A DNA stretch of 64,000 bases from Roseomonas sp. (GCA_020249435.1 JADCFQ010000005.1:62001-126000), one strand, 5' to 3'; counted from the stretch's first letter, positions 18,049 to 28,028 are shown. Notes: a model not told the origin generated them from the sequence alone. Translations and numbers: made by a program.

Positions 18049-18606
18049 ATGAATTGGGTTGATGTCATTCTGCTGGGGGTGATTGCCCTATCGGCGATCC
18101 TCGCCTTTTTCCATGGCCTGGTGCGGGAAGCGCTGGGCGTGGCGGGCTGGGTTGGTGCGGCGGTAGTGGCCCTGCTGGCGCGGAAGGAGATTCAGCCCTT
18201 CCTCGACCCCTATTTCACGCCGCCCTGGCTCGCGGAAGCGATTGGCGCGGGCGTCGTGTTCCTGGTTGCGCTGATTGTCTTCAAGCTGATGATCAATGCG
18301 GTGGCGGATCGCGTGCAGGATTCCGCGCTGGGCGGCATTGATCGGGTGCTTGGCCTGGTTTTCGGTGCGGCGCGCGGCGCCTTTTTGCTCGTGGTCGCCT
18401 ATATTGTGGCGGGGTTGTTGCTGCCCGGCGAACGCTGGCCGGAACCGGTGCTTGAAGCCCGCGCCCTGCCGCTTTTGTCGCAAGGCGCGCATATGGTGAT
18501 TGAAGTCATGCCGGCGGAATATCGCCCGCGGCTGAATGAACCGCCCTTGCCGCGTTCGCCCACGGTTGAAGAATTGCTGCGCCCCCCCGCGCGCAGCCGG
18601 AATTGA
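18049..18606 (+). CDS. cvpA: CvpA family membrane protein
   Basis: A 185-residue inner-membrane protein with four predicted helices. It opens NWVDVILLGVIALSAILAFFHGLVREALGV, the usual CvpA start, and has GGIDRVLGLVFGAARG in the third segment. The family is linked to colicin V production and purine biosynthesis through its neighbourhood with purF, as here, where purF starts seven bases after its stop. The molecular function is not established. Confidence 0.93.
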   Translation: MNWVDVILLGVIALSAILAFFHGLVREALGVAGWVGAAVVALLARKEIQPFLDPYFTPPWLAEAIGAGVVFLVALIVFKLMINAVADRVQDSALGGIDRVLGLVFGAARGAFLLVVAYIVAGLLLPGERWPEPVLEARALPLLSQGAHMVIEVMPAEYRPRLNEPPLPRSPTVEELLRPPARSRN

Positions 18607-18613
18607 GGTTACC

Positions 18614-20074
18614 ATGCCGCTGCCCGTGCGATTTGAGGATGACAAGCCGCATGAGGAATGCGGCGTCTTCGGCGTATGGAATGGCGGCGATGCCGCGGCC
18701 CTCACGGCGCTTGGCCTGCATGCTTTGCAGCATCGCGGCCAGGAAGCCGCCGGCATTGTAACCTTGGATGAGGCCGGACTGTTTCATGCCCATAAGGGGC
18801 TTGGCCTGGTTGGCGATAATTTCGGGGAAGCCAAGGTCATTGCATCACTGCGTGGGCCGCATGCGGTGGGGCATAATCGCTATGCGACCACCGGTGAGAC
18901 GGCTTTGCGCAATGTGCAGCCGCTTTATGCCGATTTTGAATTTGGCGGTTTTGCGGTCGCGCATAATGGCAATTTGACCAATGCCTATGCGCTGAAGCGC
19001 GCCTTGGTGCGGCGTGGCTGCCTGTTCCAAAGCACCACGGATTCCGAGGTTTTCATTCACCTGATTGCCATCAGCCTTTATTCCACGGTGATTGACCGGC
19101 TGATTGATGCGCTGAAGCAGGTGCAAGGCGCCTATTCCCTGGTTGCCTTGCATAATGGCGCGCTGATCGGCGCGCGCGATCCCTTGGGCGTGCGGCCTTT
19201 GGTGCTCGGGCGGCTTGCCAATGGCGGTTTGGTTCTGGCGTCCGAGACTTGTGCCCTGGATATCGTGGGCGCGGAATTCGTGCGCGATATCGAAGCGGGC
19301 GAATTGGTAGTGATTGACGATACTGGGCTCCGCAGCATCAAGCCCTTTGCGCGCACCGATAGTCGTTTCTGCATCTTTGAGTATATTTATTTCGCGCGGC
19401 CTGACAGCGTCATGGAAGGCACGCCGGTTTATGAAACGCGCAAGCGCATCGGTGCCGAATTGGCGCGCGAAAGCGGCGTTGCGGCGGATTTGATTGTGCC
19501 TGTGCCTGATTCCGGTGTGCCGGCGGCCATGGGCTATGCGGTTGAATCCGGCATTCCCTTCGAATTGGGTATCATCCGGAATCATTACGTGGGACGCACC
19601 TTCATTGAACCCACGGATCAAATCCGCCATTTGGGCGTGAAGCTGAAGCACAGCGCCAATCGCGCCATGATCCAGGGCAAGCGTGTCGTGCTGGTGGATG
19701 ATTCCATTGTGCGCGGCACCACCAGCCGCAAGATCGTTGAAATGGTGCGTCAGGCGGGCGCGACGGAAGTGCATATGCGCGTCTCCTCCCCGCCCACCAC
19801 GCATTCCTGCTATTACGGCATTGACACGCCTGAGCGTGCAGACCTGATGGCGGCCAAGCATGATTTGGCGGAGATGGCGCGCATTATTGGCGTGGATAGC
19901 CTGGCGTTCATTTCACTTGATGGTCTTTATCGTGCGCTTGGGCAGCCGGCGCGCGATGCGAAAAAGCCGCATTTCTGTGATGCCTGCTTTACCGGGGAAT
20001 ATGCCATTCCGCTGACGGATTGGACCGATAATGCGGATCGGCAGCTTTCCCTGCTGCAACCGGCGGGGCAATAA
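18614..20074 (+). CDS. purF: Amidophosphoribosyltransferase
   Basis: A 486-residue enzyme for the first step of purine synthesis, PRPP plus glutamine to phosphoribosylamine. The Ntn-type glutaminase domain should start at Cys16 in EECGVFGVW after removal of a short propeptide. HRGQEAAGI and HNGNLTN follow. The PRPP loop is VVLVDDSIVRGTTS. I chose ATG 18614 because it has GAGG upstream and lies just before the conserved cysteine; the longer frame would overlap cvpA. The stop overlaps the next SDR start. Confidence 0.96.
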   Translation: MPLPVRFEDDKPHEECGVFGVWNGGDAAALTALGLHALQHRGQEAAGIVTLDEAGLFHAHKGLGLVGDNFGEAKVIASLRGPHAVGHNRYATTGETALRNVQPLYADFEFGGFAVAHNGNLTNAYALKRALVRRGCLFQSTTDSEVFIHLIAISLYSTVIDRLIDALKQVQGAYSLVALHNGALIGARDPLGVRPLVLGRLANGGLVLASETCALDIVGAEFVRDIEAGELVVIDDTGLRSIKPFARTDSRFCIFEYIYFARPDSVMEGTPVYETRKRIGAELARESGVAADLIVPVPDSGVPAAMGYAVESGIPFELGIIRNHYVGRTFIEPTDQIRHLGVKLKHSANRAMIQGKRVVLVDDSIVRGTTSRKIVEMVRQAGATEVHMRVSSPPTTHSCYYGIDTPERADLMAAKHDLAEMARIIGVDSLAFISLDGLYRALGQPARDAKKPHFCDACFTGEYAIPLTDWTDNADRQLSLLQPAGQ

Positions 20075-20793
20075 TGATGGCGGCTCCTCTGGAAGGACGG
20101 GTTGCGCTGATCACCGGTGCGTCGCGCGGGATTGGCGCCGCGCTTGCCCTGCATTTGGCAAAGCTTGGCGCACAATGCGTGTTGGTGGCACGCACGCAGG
20201 GCGGGCTTGAAGAAGTGGATGACGCGATCCGCGCCGCCGGTGGCAAGCCCGCGACGCTGCTGCCTTTCGATCTGCAAAAGGCCGAGAAGGATATTGATAT
20301 GATCGGGCCTTCCATTGTGGAGCGCTTCGGCAGGCTTGATATTCTGGTGCATAATGCGGGTGCTTTGAACAAGCTGACGCCGGTTGCACATATTGAACCG
20401 CGTGATTGGGCGGAAGTGATGGCGGTAAACCTCACCGCAAGTTGGCGCCTGATCCGCAGCTGCGACCCGCCTTTGCGCGCTTCCGATGCGGGGCGCGCGG
20501 TATTTGTCACCAGCGGGCGAGTGCTTAGGCCGCGCGCCTATTGGGGCATGTATGGTGCGGCCAAGGCGGGCATGGAGCATCTGGTAATGACATGGGCGCA
20601 GGAGGTGGAGGCTACCCCCTTGCGCGTGAACCTTGTTGATCCTGGGGTCGTGGCGACCAAAATGCGCGCCGCCGCCATGCCAGGGGAAGACCCCACCACC
20701 ATTCCCCAACCCGCCGATGTCGCGCCCGGCATTGCGGCGCTGTGCCTGGCTTCTGAAACGCGCCATGGCGCGCGTGTATTGATCGGGAGATAG
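20074..20793 (+). CDS. Short-chain dehydrogenase/reductase
   Basis: A 239-residue SDR with TGASRGIG (about residues 14-21), NAGALNKL, and an active site of the form VTSGR...YWGMYGAAKAGMEH. It is more similar in layout to reductases such as YciK than to FabG, but the substrate is unknown. The ATG overlaps the purF stop (TAATG). A second ATG follows immediately at 20077. The SDR-purF linkage is common in related bacteria. Confidence 0.88.
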   Translation: MMAAPLEGRVALITGASRGIGAALALHLAKLGAQCVLVARTQGGLEEVDDAIRAAGGKPATLLPFDLQKAEKDIDMIGPSIVERFGRLDILVHNAGALNKLTPVAHIEPRDWAEVMAVNLTASWRLIRSCDPPLRASDAGRAVFVTSGRVLRPRAYWGMYGAAKAGMEHLVMTWAQEVEATPLRVNLVDPGVVATKMRAAAMPGEDPTTIPQPADVAPGIAALCLASETRHGARVLIGR

Positions 20794-20800
20794 CAGCGTC

Positions 20801-22894
20801 ATGAGGATTCCGCGCCGGTTGCTGCTAAGCCTGCCGCTGCTGCTTCCCGGTACGGCTGCCGCACAAACCGCTTCATCTCAGGGTGCGCGCATCACAGCCG
20901 GCAAGGCCGCAATCGCCGCCGCCAATGGGGCGCGCTGGGCGGAAGCGGATACCTATGCCGCCGCGGCTGATCCCTTGGTGGCAAAAATCGTGCTGTGGAT
21001 GCGCCTCACGCATCGCACCGCACCTGCCACGGCGGCTGAGCTTGTCGGTTTCTTGCGCGACAATCCGGATTGGCCCTTGGCAGATACCATCGCGCGCCGC
21101 GCCGAGGCCGCCTTTGGCGGGCCATCCGATGATCTGCTGGTCACAGCGCATTTCAATACCTTTCCGGCCCGGACGCTTTCTGGCGCGCTACGCCACGCGG
21201 AGGCACTTACACGCAGCAGCCCGGCAATACCCAGTCAGCCGCAAGCGTCCAATTTGTTGGATATGGTCAGGCGTGGGCCCGATCAGGCGCGCGTTACGCC
21301 GGCGCAACCGAATGCTGAGGCCGCCAGCGGTGCTGATGGTGAAGCAGGTGTCCGGCGTGCGCTTCGGCGCGCTTGGGTGGAAGCACCAGGCGATGCGGCG
21401 ACTGAAACCAGGATCATGGCGCAATTTGGTCGGTTGCTGAGCCAGGAAGATCACCAGCAACGTTTCGATCGGCTGTTTTTCGCACGCGACATGGAAGGCG
21501 CCCAGCGCGCCTTGGAACGCATGACTGGCGTGCCGCGTGGTTCCGGCCAAATGCGCATGCGCATGGCGGCGACGCCAGAGGAGACCCAGATTCTTCTGCG
21601 CCCGCTCGATCTCGGCTGGGCCTATGAACGGGCGCGGTTGCTGCGGCGGCGGGATCAGGATGCCGATGCGGTAGCAAGCTGGATTGTCGCCGAACCCTTT
21701 CAGGCGAATATGGACCCTGAAATAGCGCGTGCGGTCTGGGCGGAACGACAAATCCTGGCACGCAAACTGTTGCGATTGAATAACGCCAAGGATGCGCATC
21801 GTATCGCCGCCTTTCACGGCCAGCCCCTGGGCAGCGATGGCCGGCAGGAAGCGGAATTTCTGGCAGGTTTCATCGCGTTGCGCTTTCTAAATGATCCTGT
21901 GTTGGCGCAGCGGCATTTTGTGGCAATGGCGCTTGGCACGCGTTCGGTAATCACCCGCGCGCGCGCGCTATACTGGGAAGGCAGGGCGCTTGCGGCGCGC
22001 GGTGCAAGTAGTACCGCACGCGAACGCTATGCGGCGGCGGCGCAATTGCCGACAGCCTTTTACGGCCAGCTCGCAGCGCTGACGATGGGTGAAAGCCAGG
22101 AAGCCCTGGATCAGCGGCTACGCGCATTGCAAACACCGTCGGTAGACCAACGACAGGCACAGGAATTTGCGCAACGTGAATTGGCGCGCGTGGTGACCAC
22201 GCTGGCAGAGCTGGGGGAGACGCGCCGCACGCGCGTGTTCCTGCTGCGCTTGCAGGCAACCTCAGCCGACGCACAGAACAGGCTTCTGACAGTGCGGCTG
22301 GCAAATCATATCGGCCGGCCGGATCACGCCGTATGGGTGGCGCGGCGTTCGGCGATTGAAGGCGATGTCCTGTTGCCGGAAGGCTGGCCGACACCCTTCC
22401 GCGTGCCAGTGACATCGCCGGAACCCGCCTTTATCTTTTCGGTCACGCGGCAGGAAAGCAATTTCGATACGGAAGCTGTCAGCAGCGCCAATGCGCGCGG
22501 GCTGATGCAATTATTGCCTTCCACCGCGCAGCTTGTTGCGCGCCGGCTTGGCATGAATTTCCGCGTGGAAATGCTGACCGCCGATCCACAAGCCAATATC
22601 AAACTCGGCGCGGCCTATCTGGAAGAAATGCTCGGGCGTTTTGAAGGATCGCTGGTGATGGCGGCGGGGGCCTATAATGCCGGGCCGCGGCGCGTGGATG
22701 AATGGCTTGGCACCTATGGTAATCCTTTGCGCGGCGAACGCGATCTGCTCGATTGGATGGAGATGATCCCCTTCGCCGAGACGCGCAATTACGTGCAGCG
22801 CATTGTGGAAGGTGCGGTGATTTATCGCGCACGCCAGAACCCGCCCATGACGGCGCCACACCCCATGGCAAGCTGGCTGGCCAGCGCAAAATGA
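20801..22894 (+). CDS. Soluble lytic murein transglycosylase
   Basis: A 697-residue periplasmic enzyme that cleaves peptidoglycan glycan strands. It has a Sec signal (RRLLLSLPLLLPGTAAAQ), a long helical superhelix domain (about 30-500) and a C-terminal SLT catalytic domain. The catalytic Glu is in VTRQESNFDTEAVS, followed by ARGLMQLLPSTAQ and AAGAYNAGPRRV. It resembles Slt70. The stop overlaps the pgpA start (ATGA). Confidence 0.92.
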   Translation: MRIPRRLLLSLPLLLPGTAAAQTASSQGARITAGKAAIAAANGARWAEADTYAAAADPLVAKIVLWMRLTHRTAPATAAELVGFLRDNPDWPLADTIARRAEAAFGGPSDDLLVTAHFNTFPARTLSGALRHAEALTRSSPAIPSQPQASNLLDMVRRGPDQARVTPAQPNAEAASGADGEAGVRRALRRAWVEAPGDAATETRIMAQFGRLLSQEDHQQRFDRLFFARDMEGAQRALERMTGVPRGSGQMRMRMAATPEETQILLRPLDLGWAYERARLLRRRDQDADAVASWIVAEPFQANMDPEIARAVWAERQILARKLLRLNNAKDAHRIAAFHGQPLGSDGRQEAEFLAGFIALRFLNDPVLAQRHFVAMALGTRSVITRARALYWEGRALAARGASSTARERYAAAAQLPTAFYGQLAALTMGESQEALDQRLRALQTPSVDQRQAQEFAQRELARVVTTLAELGETRRTRVFLLRLQATSADAQNRLLTVRLANHIGRPDHAVWVARRSAIEGDVLLPEGWPTPFRVPVTSPEPAFIFSVTRQESNFDTEAVSSANARGLMQLLPSTAQLVARRLGMNFRVEMLTADPQANIKLGAAYLEEMLGRFEGSLVMAAGAYNAGPRRVDEWLGTYGNPLRGERDLLDWMEMIPFAETRNYVQRIVEGAVIYRARQNPPMTAPHPMASWLASAK

Positions 22895-23340
22895 AGCTGC
22901 CCCTGCTGGTGGCGACGATGGGCGGCGTTGGGCGGCTGAAACCGGCGCCTGGCACTTGGGGATCATTGGTGGTTTTGCCGGCTGCCTTGCTCGGGCCGAT
23001 GCCTGCCTTGTTGCTCGCTATTTTTGTGACGCTCATTGGTTTTTACGCGGTGCGCAAAGTGCTGCGCGAAACCCCCGATCAAGACCCTGGCTGGATTGTG
23101 GTGGATGAAGCGGCCGGCATGCTGATTGCGCTGGCGGGCCTGAGCGTGACCGCCAGCATCTGGGGCGTGCTGATTGCCTTCGGCCTGTTTCGTATTTTCG
23201 ATATCCTGAAACCCTGGCCGATCTCCTGGGCGGATCAGCAAGAAGGCGCTTTTGGAGTCATGCTGGATGATATTGTCGCGGGTGCGCTGGCGGCCTTGGC
23301 GCTGATCCTGGCGCGCCCCCTTTTGCCGGGAGTGATCTGA
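22891..23340 (+). CDS. pgpA: Phosphatidylglycerophosphatase A
   Basis: A 149-residue membrane phosphatase that makes phosphatidylglycerol from its phosphate. The family start GGVGRLKPAPGTWGSL, the acidic WIVVDEAAGM segment, and the C-terminal FRIFDILKPWPISWAD with a final DDIVAG are present. Four hydrophobic segments are predicted. ATG 22891 overlaps the transglycosylase stop; the longer upstream frame is not needed. The matching synthase pgsA is in this window at 35052. Confidence 0.93.
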   Translation: MKLPLLVATMGGVGRLKPAPGTWGSLVVLPAALLGPMPALLLAIFVTLIGFYAVRKVLRETPDQDPGWIVVDEAAGMLIALAGLSVTASIWGVLIAFGLFRIFDILKPWPISWADQQEGAFGVMLDDIVAGALAALALILARPLLPGVI

Positions 23341-23343
23341 CCC

Positions 23344-23838
23344 ATGCTGCCCGAAGCCACACTTGATCAGGCGCGCAGCCTGCTTGCGCAAATGGATGCC
23401 AAGGGCATGACCTTGGCCACTGCGGAATCCTGCACCGGCGGCCTGATTGCCGCAGCGCTGACAGCGATTGCGGGATCATCTTCCGTGGTCATGGCGGGCT
23501 TCGTCACTTACGCGAATGACGCCAAGCAGAAGATGGTTGGTGTGCGCCCCGAAACCCTGGCAGCGCATGGCGCGGTGAGTGAAGACGTGGCGCGCGAAAT
23601 GGCGGATGGCGCGCGGGTGCGGGCGGGTGTTTCACTCGCCCTTTCCTGTACCGGCATTGCGGGGCCAGGGGGCGCCACGCCAGGCAAGCCGGTCGGGTTG
23701 GTGTTCATCGGCTGCGCGCGCGAAGGCGCACCAACCTTGGTGGAACGCCATGTCTTCCCAGGTGATCGCGCGGCGGTGCGTGCGGCGACGGTGGCGGCAG
23801 CGCTTGATCTTGCCGCGCGGCGCATCGCAGGCGCCTGA
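23344..23838 (+). CDS. pncC: Nicotinamide-nucleotide amidohydrolase PncC (CinA C-terminal family)
   Basis: A 164-residue stand-alone CinA C-terminal domain. The catalytic region TLATAESCTGGLIAAALT (Ser/Cys), VTYANDAKQKMVGV and SLALSCTGIAGPGG are hallmark segments. The family deamidates nicotinamide mononucleotide in pyridine nucleotide salvage. Three bases separate it from pgpA, which places it at the end of the radA-to-pncC gene run. Confidence 0.92.
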   Translation: MLPEATLDQARSLLAQMDAKGMTLATAESCTGGLIAAALTAIAGSSSVVMAGFVTYANDAKQKMVGVRPETLAAHGAVSEDVAREMADGARVRAGVSLALSCTGIAGPGGATPGKPVGLVFIGCAREGAPTLVERHVFPGDRAAVRAATVAAALDLAARRIAGA

Positions 23839-23978
23839 TCACCCGCTTGCGGCGCGGCCATACTGGTCGCAGGATGGGCGCAACACGGAAGAAGTGGGGG
23901 AAGGTCAGGGCTAGGGTGCGCTGCACGCTCAGCCATTCCTCTGCCGGTGCTGTGCTGACACCGCATGAGGAGACTTCC

Positions 23979-24317
23979 ATGGCAGCCCCACCTTCCGCGC
24001 GCCGCGACCGCATCAATCCGGATTTCCCGAAGCTGGTGGAGATGACCCACCAATATGTTTATGGCGATGTTTGGGAGCGCCCACAGCTTTCCAAGCGTGA
24101 TCGTTCCATGGTGACGATTGCAGCCCTTGTTGCCATGGGCTGGCAGGAACAGTTGAACAGCCATATCGGCCGCGGCCTGACCAACGGGCTGTCGCGCGAG
24201 GAAATTTCAGAAATCATCACGCATCTTTCGATGTATTCCGGCTGGCCTTCCGCCATGACGGCAGCGCATGTCGCCGTTGATGTGTTTGAAGCGCAGGACC
24301 AGGCGAGGAAGGGCTGA
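23979..24317 (+). CDS. Carboxymuconolactone decarboxylase family protein
   Basis: A 112-residue all-helical protein of the CMD/AhpD-like family with KRDRSMVTIAALVAMGWQEQL and the NSHIGRGLTNGLSREEISEII segment. There is no CxxC, so it belongs to the non-thiol CMD branch rather than AhpD. GAGGAG precedes ATG 23979. It appears to open a catabolic operon, four bases before the dehydrogenase gene, and may act on a lactone intermediate. Confidence 0.88.
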   Translation: MAAPPSARRDRINPDFPKLVEMTHQYVYGDVWERPQLSKRDRSMVTIAALVAMGWQEQLNSHIGRGLTNGLSREEISEIITHLSMYSGWPSAMTAAHVAVDVFEAQDQARKG

Positions 24318-24321
24318 AGCG

Positions 24322-25257
24322 ATGAAGGTAGGATTCATTGGCCTTGGCACCATGGGTGCTTTTATGGCCGCCAATTTGCAAAAGGCCGGCTATCAGCTGG
24401 TGGTGCATGACATTCGCCGCGAAGCTGGCGCCAATCGGCTTGCTGCTGGCGCAACCTGGGCGGAAACACCCAAGGCCGTGGCGGAGCAATGTGAGGTGAT
24501 CTTCACCTCTCTGCCGGGACCCAAGGAAGTGGAGCCGGTGATTTTCGGCGCCGATGGCATTCTGGCCGGCGTGCAAAAAGGTGCGGCCTATTTTGATCTT
24601 TCCACCAATTCGCAAGCGCTGATGAAGCGCATGGCCGAAGCACTCGCGACCAAAGGCGCTTATGGTTTTGATGCGCCGGTGAGCGGCGGGCCCAAGGGTG
24701 CGGAGACCGGCAAGCTCGCCATCTGGGTTGGCGGCGACAAGGCAGTTTTCGATAAATACAAGAAGGTGCTGGACGCTTTTGGTGACCAGGCCGCCTATAT
24801 CGGCCCGATTGGTACCGCGACGGTTGCGAAGCTCGTGCATAATATGGCGGGCTATGCGATCCAAACCGCGATGGCCGAGGTGTTTTCCATGGGCGTGAAG
24901 GCGGGGATGGACCCGCTTGATCTTTGGAAAGCCGTGCGTCAAGGCGCGCTGGGGCGCAAGCGCACTTTTGATCGCATCACGGACCAATTCCTGGTGGACA
25001 AATATGACCCGCCCGCCTTTGCGCTGAAGCTGGCGCATAAGGATGTGACTTTGGCGGTGACCATGGGCCGTGAATTGAACGTGCCGATGCGCTTCTGCAA
25101 TCTGGCGCTGGAAGAAATGAATGAGGCGCTGAACCGTGGTTGGGAAAACCTCGATAGTCGTGTGCCGATGAAGCTGCAATTGGAACGCGCTGGCGTTCAG
25201 ATCAAATGCGACCCGGCAGCGGTGCAGGCCGTGCTGGATGCGGATAAGGCCCAGTAA
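24322..25257 (+). CDS. 3-hydroxyisobutyrate dehydrogenase-family oxidoreductase
   Basis: A 311-residue beta-hydroxyacid dehydrogenase. The N-terminal Rossmann loop is VGFIGLGTMG (residues 3-12), DAPVSGGPKGAETGKL forms the substrate loop (about 115-130), and the catalytic Lys lies in AKLVHNMAGY. The family oxidises 3-hydroxyacids with NAD(P). It lies four bases after the CMD gene and seven before the flavin oxidoreductase, clearly one operon. The substrate is not defined. Confidence 0.9.
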   Translation: MKVGFIGLGTMGAFMAANLQKAGYQLVVHDIRREAGANRLAAGATWAETPKAVAEQCEVIFTSLPGPKEVEPVIFGADGILAGVQKGAAYFDLSTNSQALMKRMAEALATKGAYGFDAPVSGGPKGAETGKLAIWVGGDKAVFDKYKKVLDAFGDQAAYIGPIGTATVAKLVHNMAGYAIQTAMAEVFSMGVKAGMDPLDLWKAVRQGALGRKRTFDRITDQFLVDKYDPPAFALKLAHKDVTLAVTMGRELNVPMRFCNLALEEMNEALNRGWENLDSRVPMKLQLERAGVQIKCDPAAVQAVLDADKAQ

Positions 25258-25263
25258 CCGCCT

Positions 25264-27237
25264 ATGACCTTGCTGATGCAACAGCCGGGGCGGATTGGGC
25301 CGCTCCGGATGAAAAACCGGCTCATCATGGCGCCGATGGGTACGAATTTCAGCACCAGCGATGGTCTTTCGACCGAGCGTGACCGCGCCTATTACGAAGA
25401 ACGCGCCAAGGGCGGTGTCGCTGCCATTGTCACGGAAGCCATGGCGGTGAGTGCGGGTGGGCGCGCGCATAACAACTCACTCTGGATTTATCATGACCGT
25501 TTCATCCCCGGCCTGGCGCGGCTCGTGGAAGGCATCAAGCGGCATGATTGCGTGACGGTGGGGCAGATCAATCACCGCGGCGCGCTGCTGCGGCGTATGG
25601 TGCTGAATATGGAACCTGTCGGGCCTTCGCCCTGGCGCAATCCGAACACAGGCGATGAGGTACGCCCGCTCGATCAGGCGGAAATCACCGAGATTCAGAA
25701 GGATTTTGTCGCCTCTGCCAGACGACTTTGGCAGGCGGGTTATGATGCGGTGGAATTGCACGCCGCCAATGGCTATTTGTTCCATCAATTCCTGACGCAG
25801 CGGATCAATAAGCGCACAGATCGCTATGGCGGGTCGCTCGAAAACCGGGCGCGTCTGCTCTTGGAAACCGTGCATCGGCTGCGTGATGCGCTGCCGGATT
25901 TCCCGCTTTGGGTGCGGATCTCCTGTACCGAATATTGCCATGATGGCTATAAGATTGAGGAAATGGTGGAACTCGCCAAATTACTGGAAGCGGCGGGGGT
26001 GACAGCGCTTGATCTTTCGGGTGGCACGAATGAAAGCCCGGAACTGTCGCGCTTTTGCATCCAGCCGCCTTCCATGCCGCGCCGTACCTTGGAACCTCAT
26101 GCCAAACCGATCACGGATGCGGTTTCCATCCCAACGATTATCGCCGGGCGCATCCTCTCGCCCGAGGATGCTGAGGCTGTGCTGGCGTCGGGGGCAGCGG
26201 ATTATGTTTCCTTGGGCCGCGCCCTGACGGCGGATGCGCATTGGCCGCGCAAGGCGTTTGGTGAAAGCAAGGTCGCCATTCGTGGCTGCATTTCCTGCAA
26301 TGTCTGTTTTGAACGGCTGACGCTGGAACGTGATGTCGCCTGTGTGGTGAACCCCATGCTCGGCACAGAATTGGAAGCGCCGGAATTCATTGATGGGCCA
26401 TTCGCGCCGGCAGCAGTGAAACAGCGCGTATTGATTCTGGGTGCTGGCTTGGCAGGGGCTGAGGTTGCACGGCTCGCCGCCGCACGCGGGCATGAAGTGG
26501 AAATCTGGGAAAAGGCCGCGCGTGCTGGCGGGCAGCTCCATCTGGCCGTAGCAGCACCGGATAAGGAAGAAGTGCGCCCCGCCTGGTCCTGGCGATGGGA
26601 TCAGGTGACCGCACTTGGCGTGCCGGTGCGCTATGGCGTCGCTGCCACCGCCGCTGCCATCAGGGATTTCGCGCCTGATCATGTGGTGCTCGCCACTGGC
26701 GCCAAGCCGCGCCCGCTAACGCTGCCAGGGGCCTCGCCCCTGCAAGCCTGGGATGTCATTGCCAATCCAGCTTTGGTGCCTGAAGGCGCGCGGCTGGCGG
26801 TGATTGGTGGCGGCATTGTCGGGCTGGAAGTGGCGGATGTGTTGATCCAGCGCGGTTGCCGCATCTCAATCCTTGAGGCGCTACCCGCCATCGCGCCCGC
26901 CATGGCGCGCAATAACCGCACCGATCTGATGATCCGCCTGCGCGCGGCCGGTACCAGCTTCCACACCAAGGTGCGCGATGCGCGCATGCTGGGCGATGCG
27001 CTGCATTTCACGGAAGATGGCGCCGCGCGAGAGGTGGCTGGCGTCACGCAGGTGATTGCCGCGATTGGCGCGCTGCCCAATCTTGAAGCGCTGCCAGCGG
27101 TGGAAGCGAGTGGCATTCCCTTCGCGGTGGTTGGTGACGCCAATCAGCCAGGTGATTTTCTGTCCGTTCTGCGCGACGCCTCCATGGTGGGCCTTGCGCT
27201 TGGGATGGCGCCGGCAAAACAGGAGCATATGGCATGA
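25264..27237 (+). CDS. Fe-S flavin NADH oxidoreductase (2,4-dienoyl-CoA reductase family)
   Basis: A 657-residue fusion enzyme. It has an N-terminal FMN TIM barrel of the Old Yellow Enzyme type (about 1-340) with VGQINHRGA and HAANGYLFHQFL, then a 4Fe-4S site C-X2-C-X2-C-X11-C (RGCISCNVC...CVVNP, about 340-360). A C-terminal FAD/NAD(P) domain follows, with LGAGLAGAEVA and VIGGGIVGLEV. This is the layout of FadH and trimethylamine dehydrogenase relatives. It reduces conjugated C=C bonds. It overlaps the lactonase-like gene by four bases. Confidence 0.92.
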   Translation: MTLLMQQPGRIGPLRMKNRLIMAPMGTNFSTSDGLSTERDRAYYEERAKGGVAAIVTEAMAVSAGGRAHNNSLWIYHDRFIPGLARLVEGIKRHDCVTVGQINHRGALLRRMVLNMEPVGPSPWRNPNTGDEVRPLDQAEITEIQKDFVASARRLWQAGYDAVELHAANGYLFHQFLTQRINKRTDRYGGSLENRARLLLETVHRLRDALPDFPLWVRISCTEYCHDGYKIEEMVELAKLLEAAGVTALDLSGGTNESPELSRFCIQPPSMPRRTLEPHAKPITDAVSIPTIIAGRILSPEDAEAVLASGAADYVSLGRALTADAHWPRKAFGESKVAIRGCISCNVCFERLTLERDVACVVNPMLGTELEAPEFIDGPFAPAAVKQRVLILGAGLAGAEVARLAAARGHEVEIWEKAARAGGQLHLAVAAPDKEEVRPAWSWRWDQVTALGVPVRYGVAATAAAIRDFAPDHVVLATGAKPRPLTLPGASPLQAWDVIANPALVPEGARLAVIGGGIVGLEVADVLIQRGCRISILEALPAIAPAMARNNRTDLMIRLRAAGTSFHTKVRDARMLGDALHFTEDGAAREVAGVTQVIAAIGALPNLEALPAVEASGIPFAVVGDANQPGDFLSVLRDASMVGLALGMAPAKQEHMA

Positions 27238-28028
27238 CTGAACCCGAATACCGCGTCTATGCGCTGCGCTACGCCATGCGCGATGCCAAGCGCGCCGAGC
27301 ATTTCATCGGCGGCGACCCGCATGATGCGCCGATGCCGATGGATTACTTCGTCTGGGCCGCAGTGAATGAAGATCGCGCCGTCATCATTGACACCGGCTT
27401 CACGGCAGAGGTCGCCGCCAAACGCAAACGTAATTATCTGCGCTGCCCAATTGAAAGCCTGAAGCTGATCGGCGTTGATCCTGATAAGGTCGAAGATGTG
27501 GTGATTTCCCATCTCCATTACGATCACGTCGGCAGCTTCCATAAATTCGCCAAAGCCAAGTTCCACTTGCAGGAACCGGAAATGCAATATGCGACCGGCC
27601 GCTACATGAAATACCCCAAGCTCCGCCATTCTTTTGAGGTTGAGGATGTAGTCGGCATGGTGCGGATGAATTTTGCCGAACGCGTTGTGTTCCATAACGG
27701 CGATGCGGAAGTGGCGCCGGGCATCACGGTGCATGCCTGTGGTGGGCATTCCATGGGGCTGCAATGTGTGCGTGTGAATACGGCGCGCGGGCGCGTGGTG
27801 CTCGCTTCCGATGTCACGCATTTCTATGAAAACATGGAAGCCGGCCGCCCCTTCACCACGGCGTTTCATATCGGTGAAATGCTGGAAGGATTTGATAAGC
27901 TCCGCGCGCTCGCACCCAGCCCGAAGCATATCGTGCCCGGGCATGATCCGGAAGTGATGCGCCGCTATCCCGCGCTGCCAGGGCAGGAAGGCATTGTGGT
28001 GGCATTGCACCGAGAACCATCAAAATAA
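27234..28028 (+). CDS. Metallo-beta-lactamase-fold hydrolase, N-acyl homoserine lactonase-like
   Basis: A 264-residue MBL-fold protein. The dinuclear zinc motif is HLHYDH (HxHxDH, about residues 88-93), followed by a later His in CGGHSMG and Asp in LASDVTHFY. The VDTGF-like opening and overall length match the AttM/AiiA lactonase group. Because it sits inside a catabolic operon with CMD and dehydrogenase genes, it may open a pathway lactone rather than a quorum signal. Its ATG overlaps the oxidoreductase stop. Confidence 0.85.
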   Translation: MTEPEYRVYALRYAMRDAKRAEHFIGGDPHDAPMPMDYFVWAAVNEDRAVIIDTGFTAEVAAKRKRNYLRCPIESLKLIGVDPDKVEDVVISHLHYDHVGSFHKFAKAKFHLQEPEMQYATGRYMKYPKLRHSFEVEDVVGMVRMNFAERVVFHNGDAEVAPGITVHACGGHSMGLQCVRVNTARGRVVLASDVTHFYENMEAGRPFTTAFHIGEMLEGFDKLRALAPSPKHIVPGHDPEVMRRYPALPGQEGIVVALHREPSK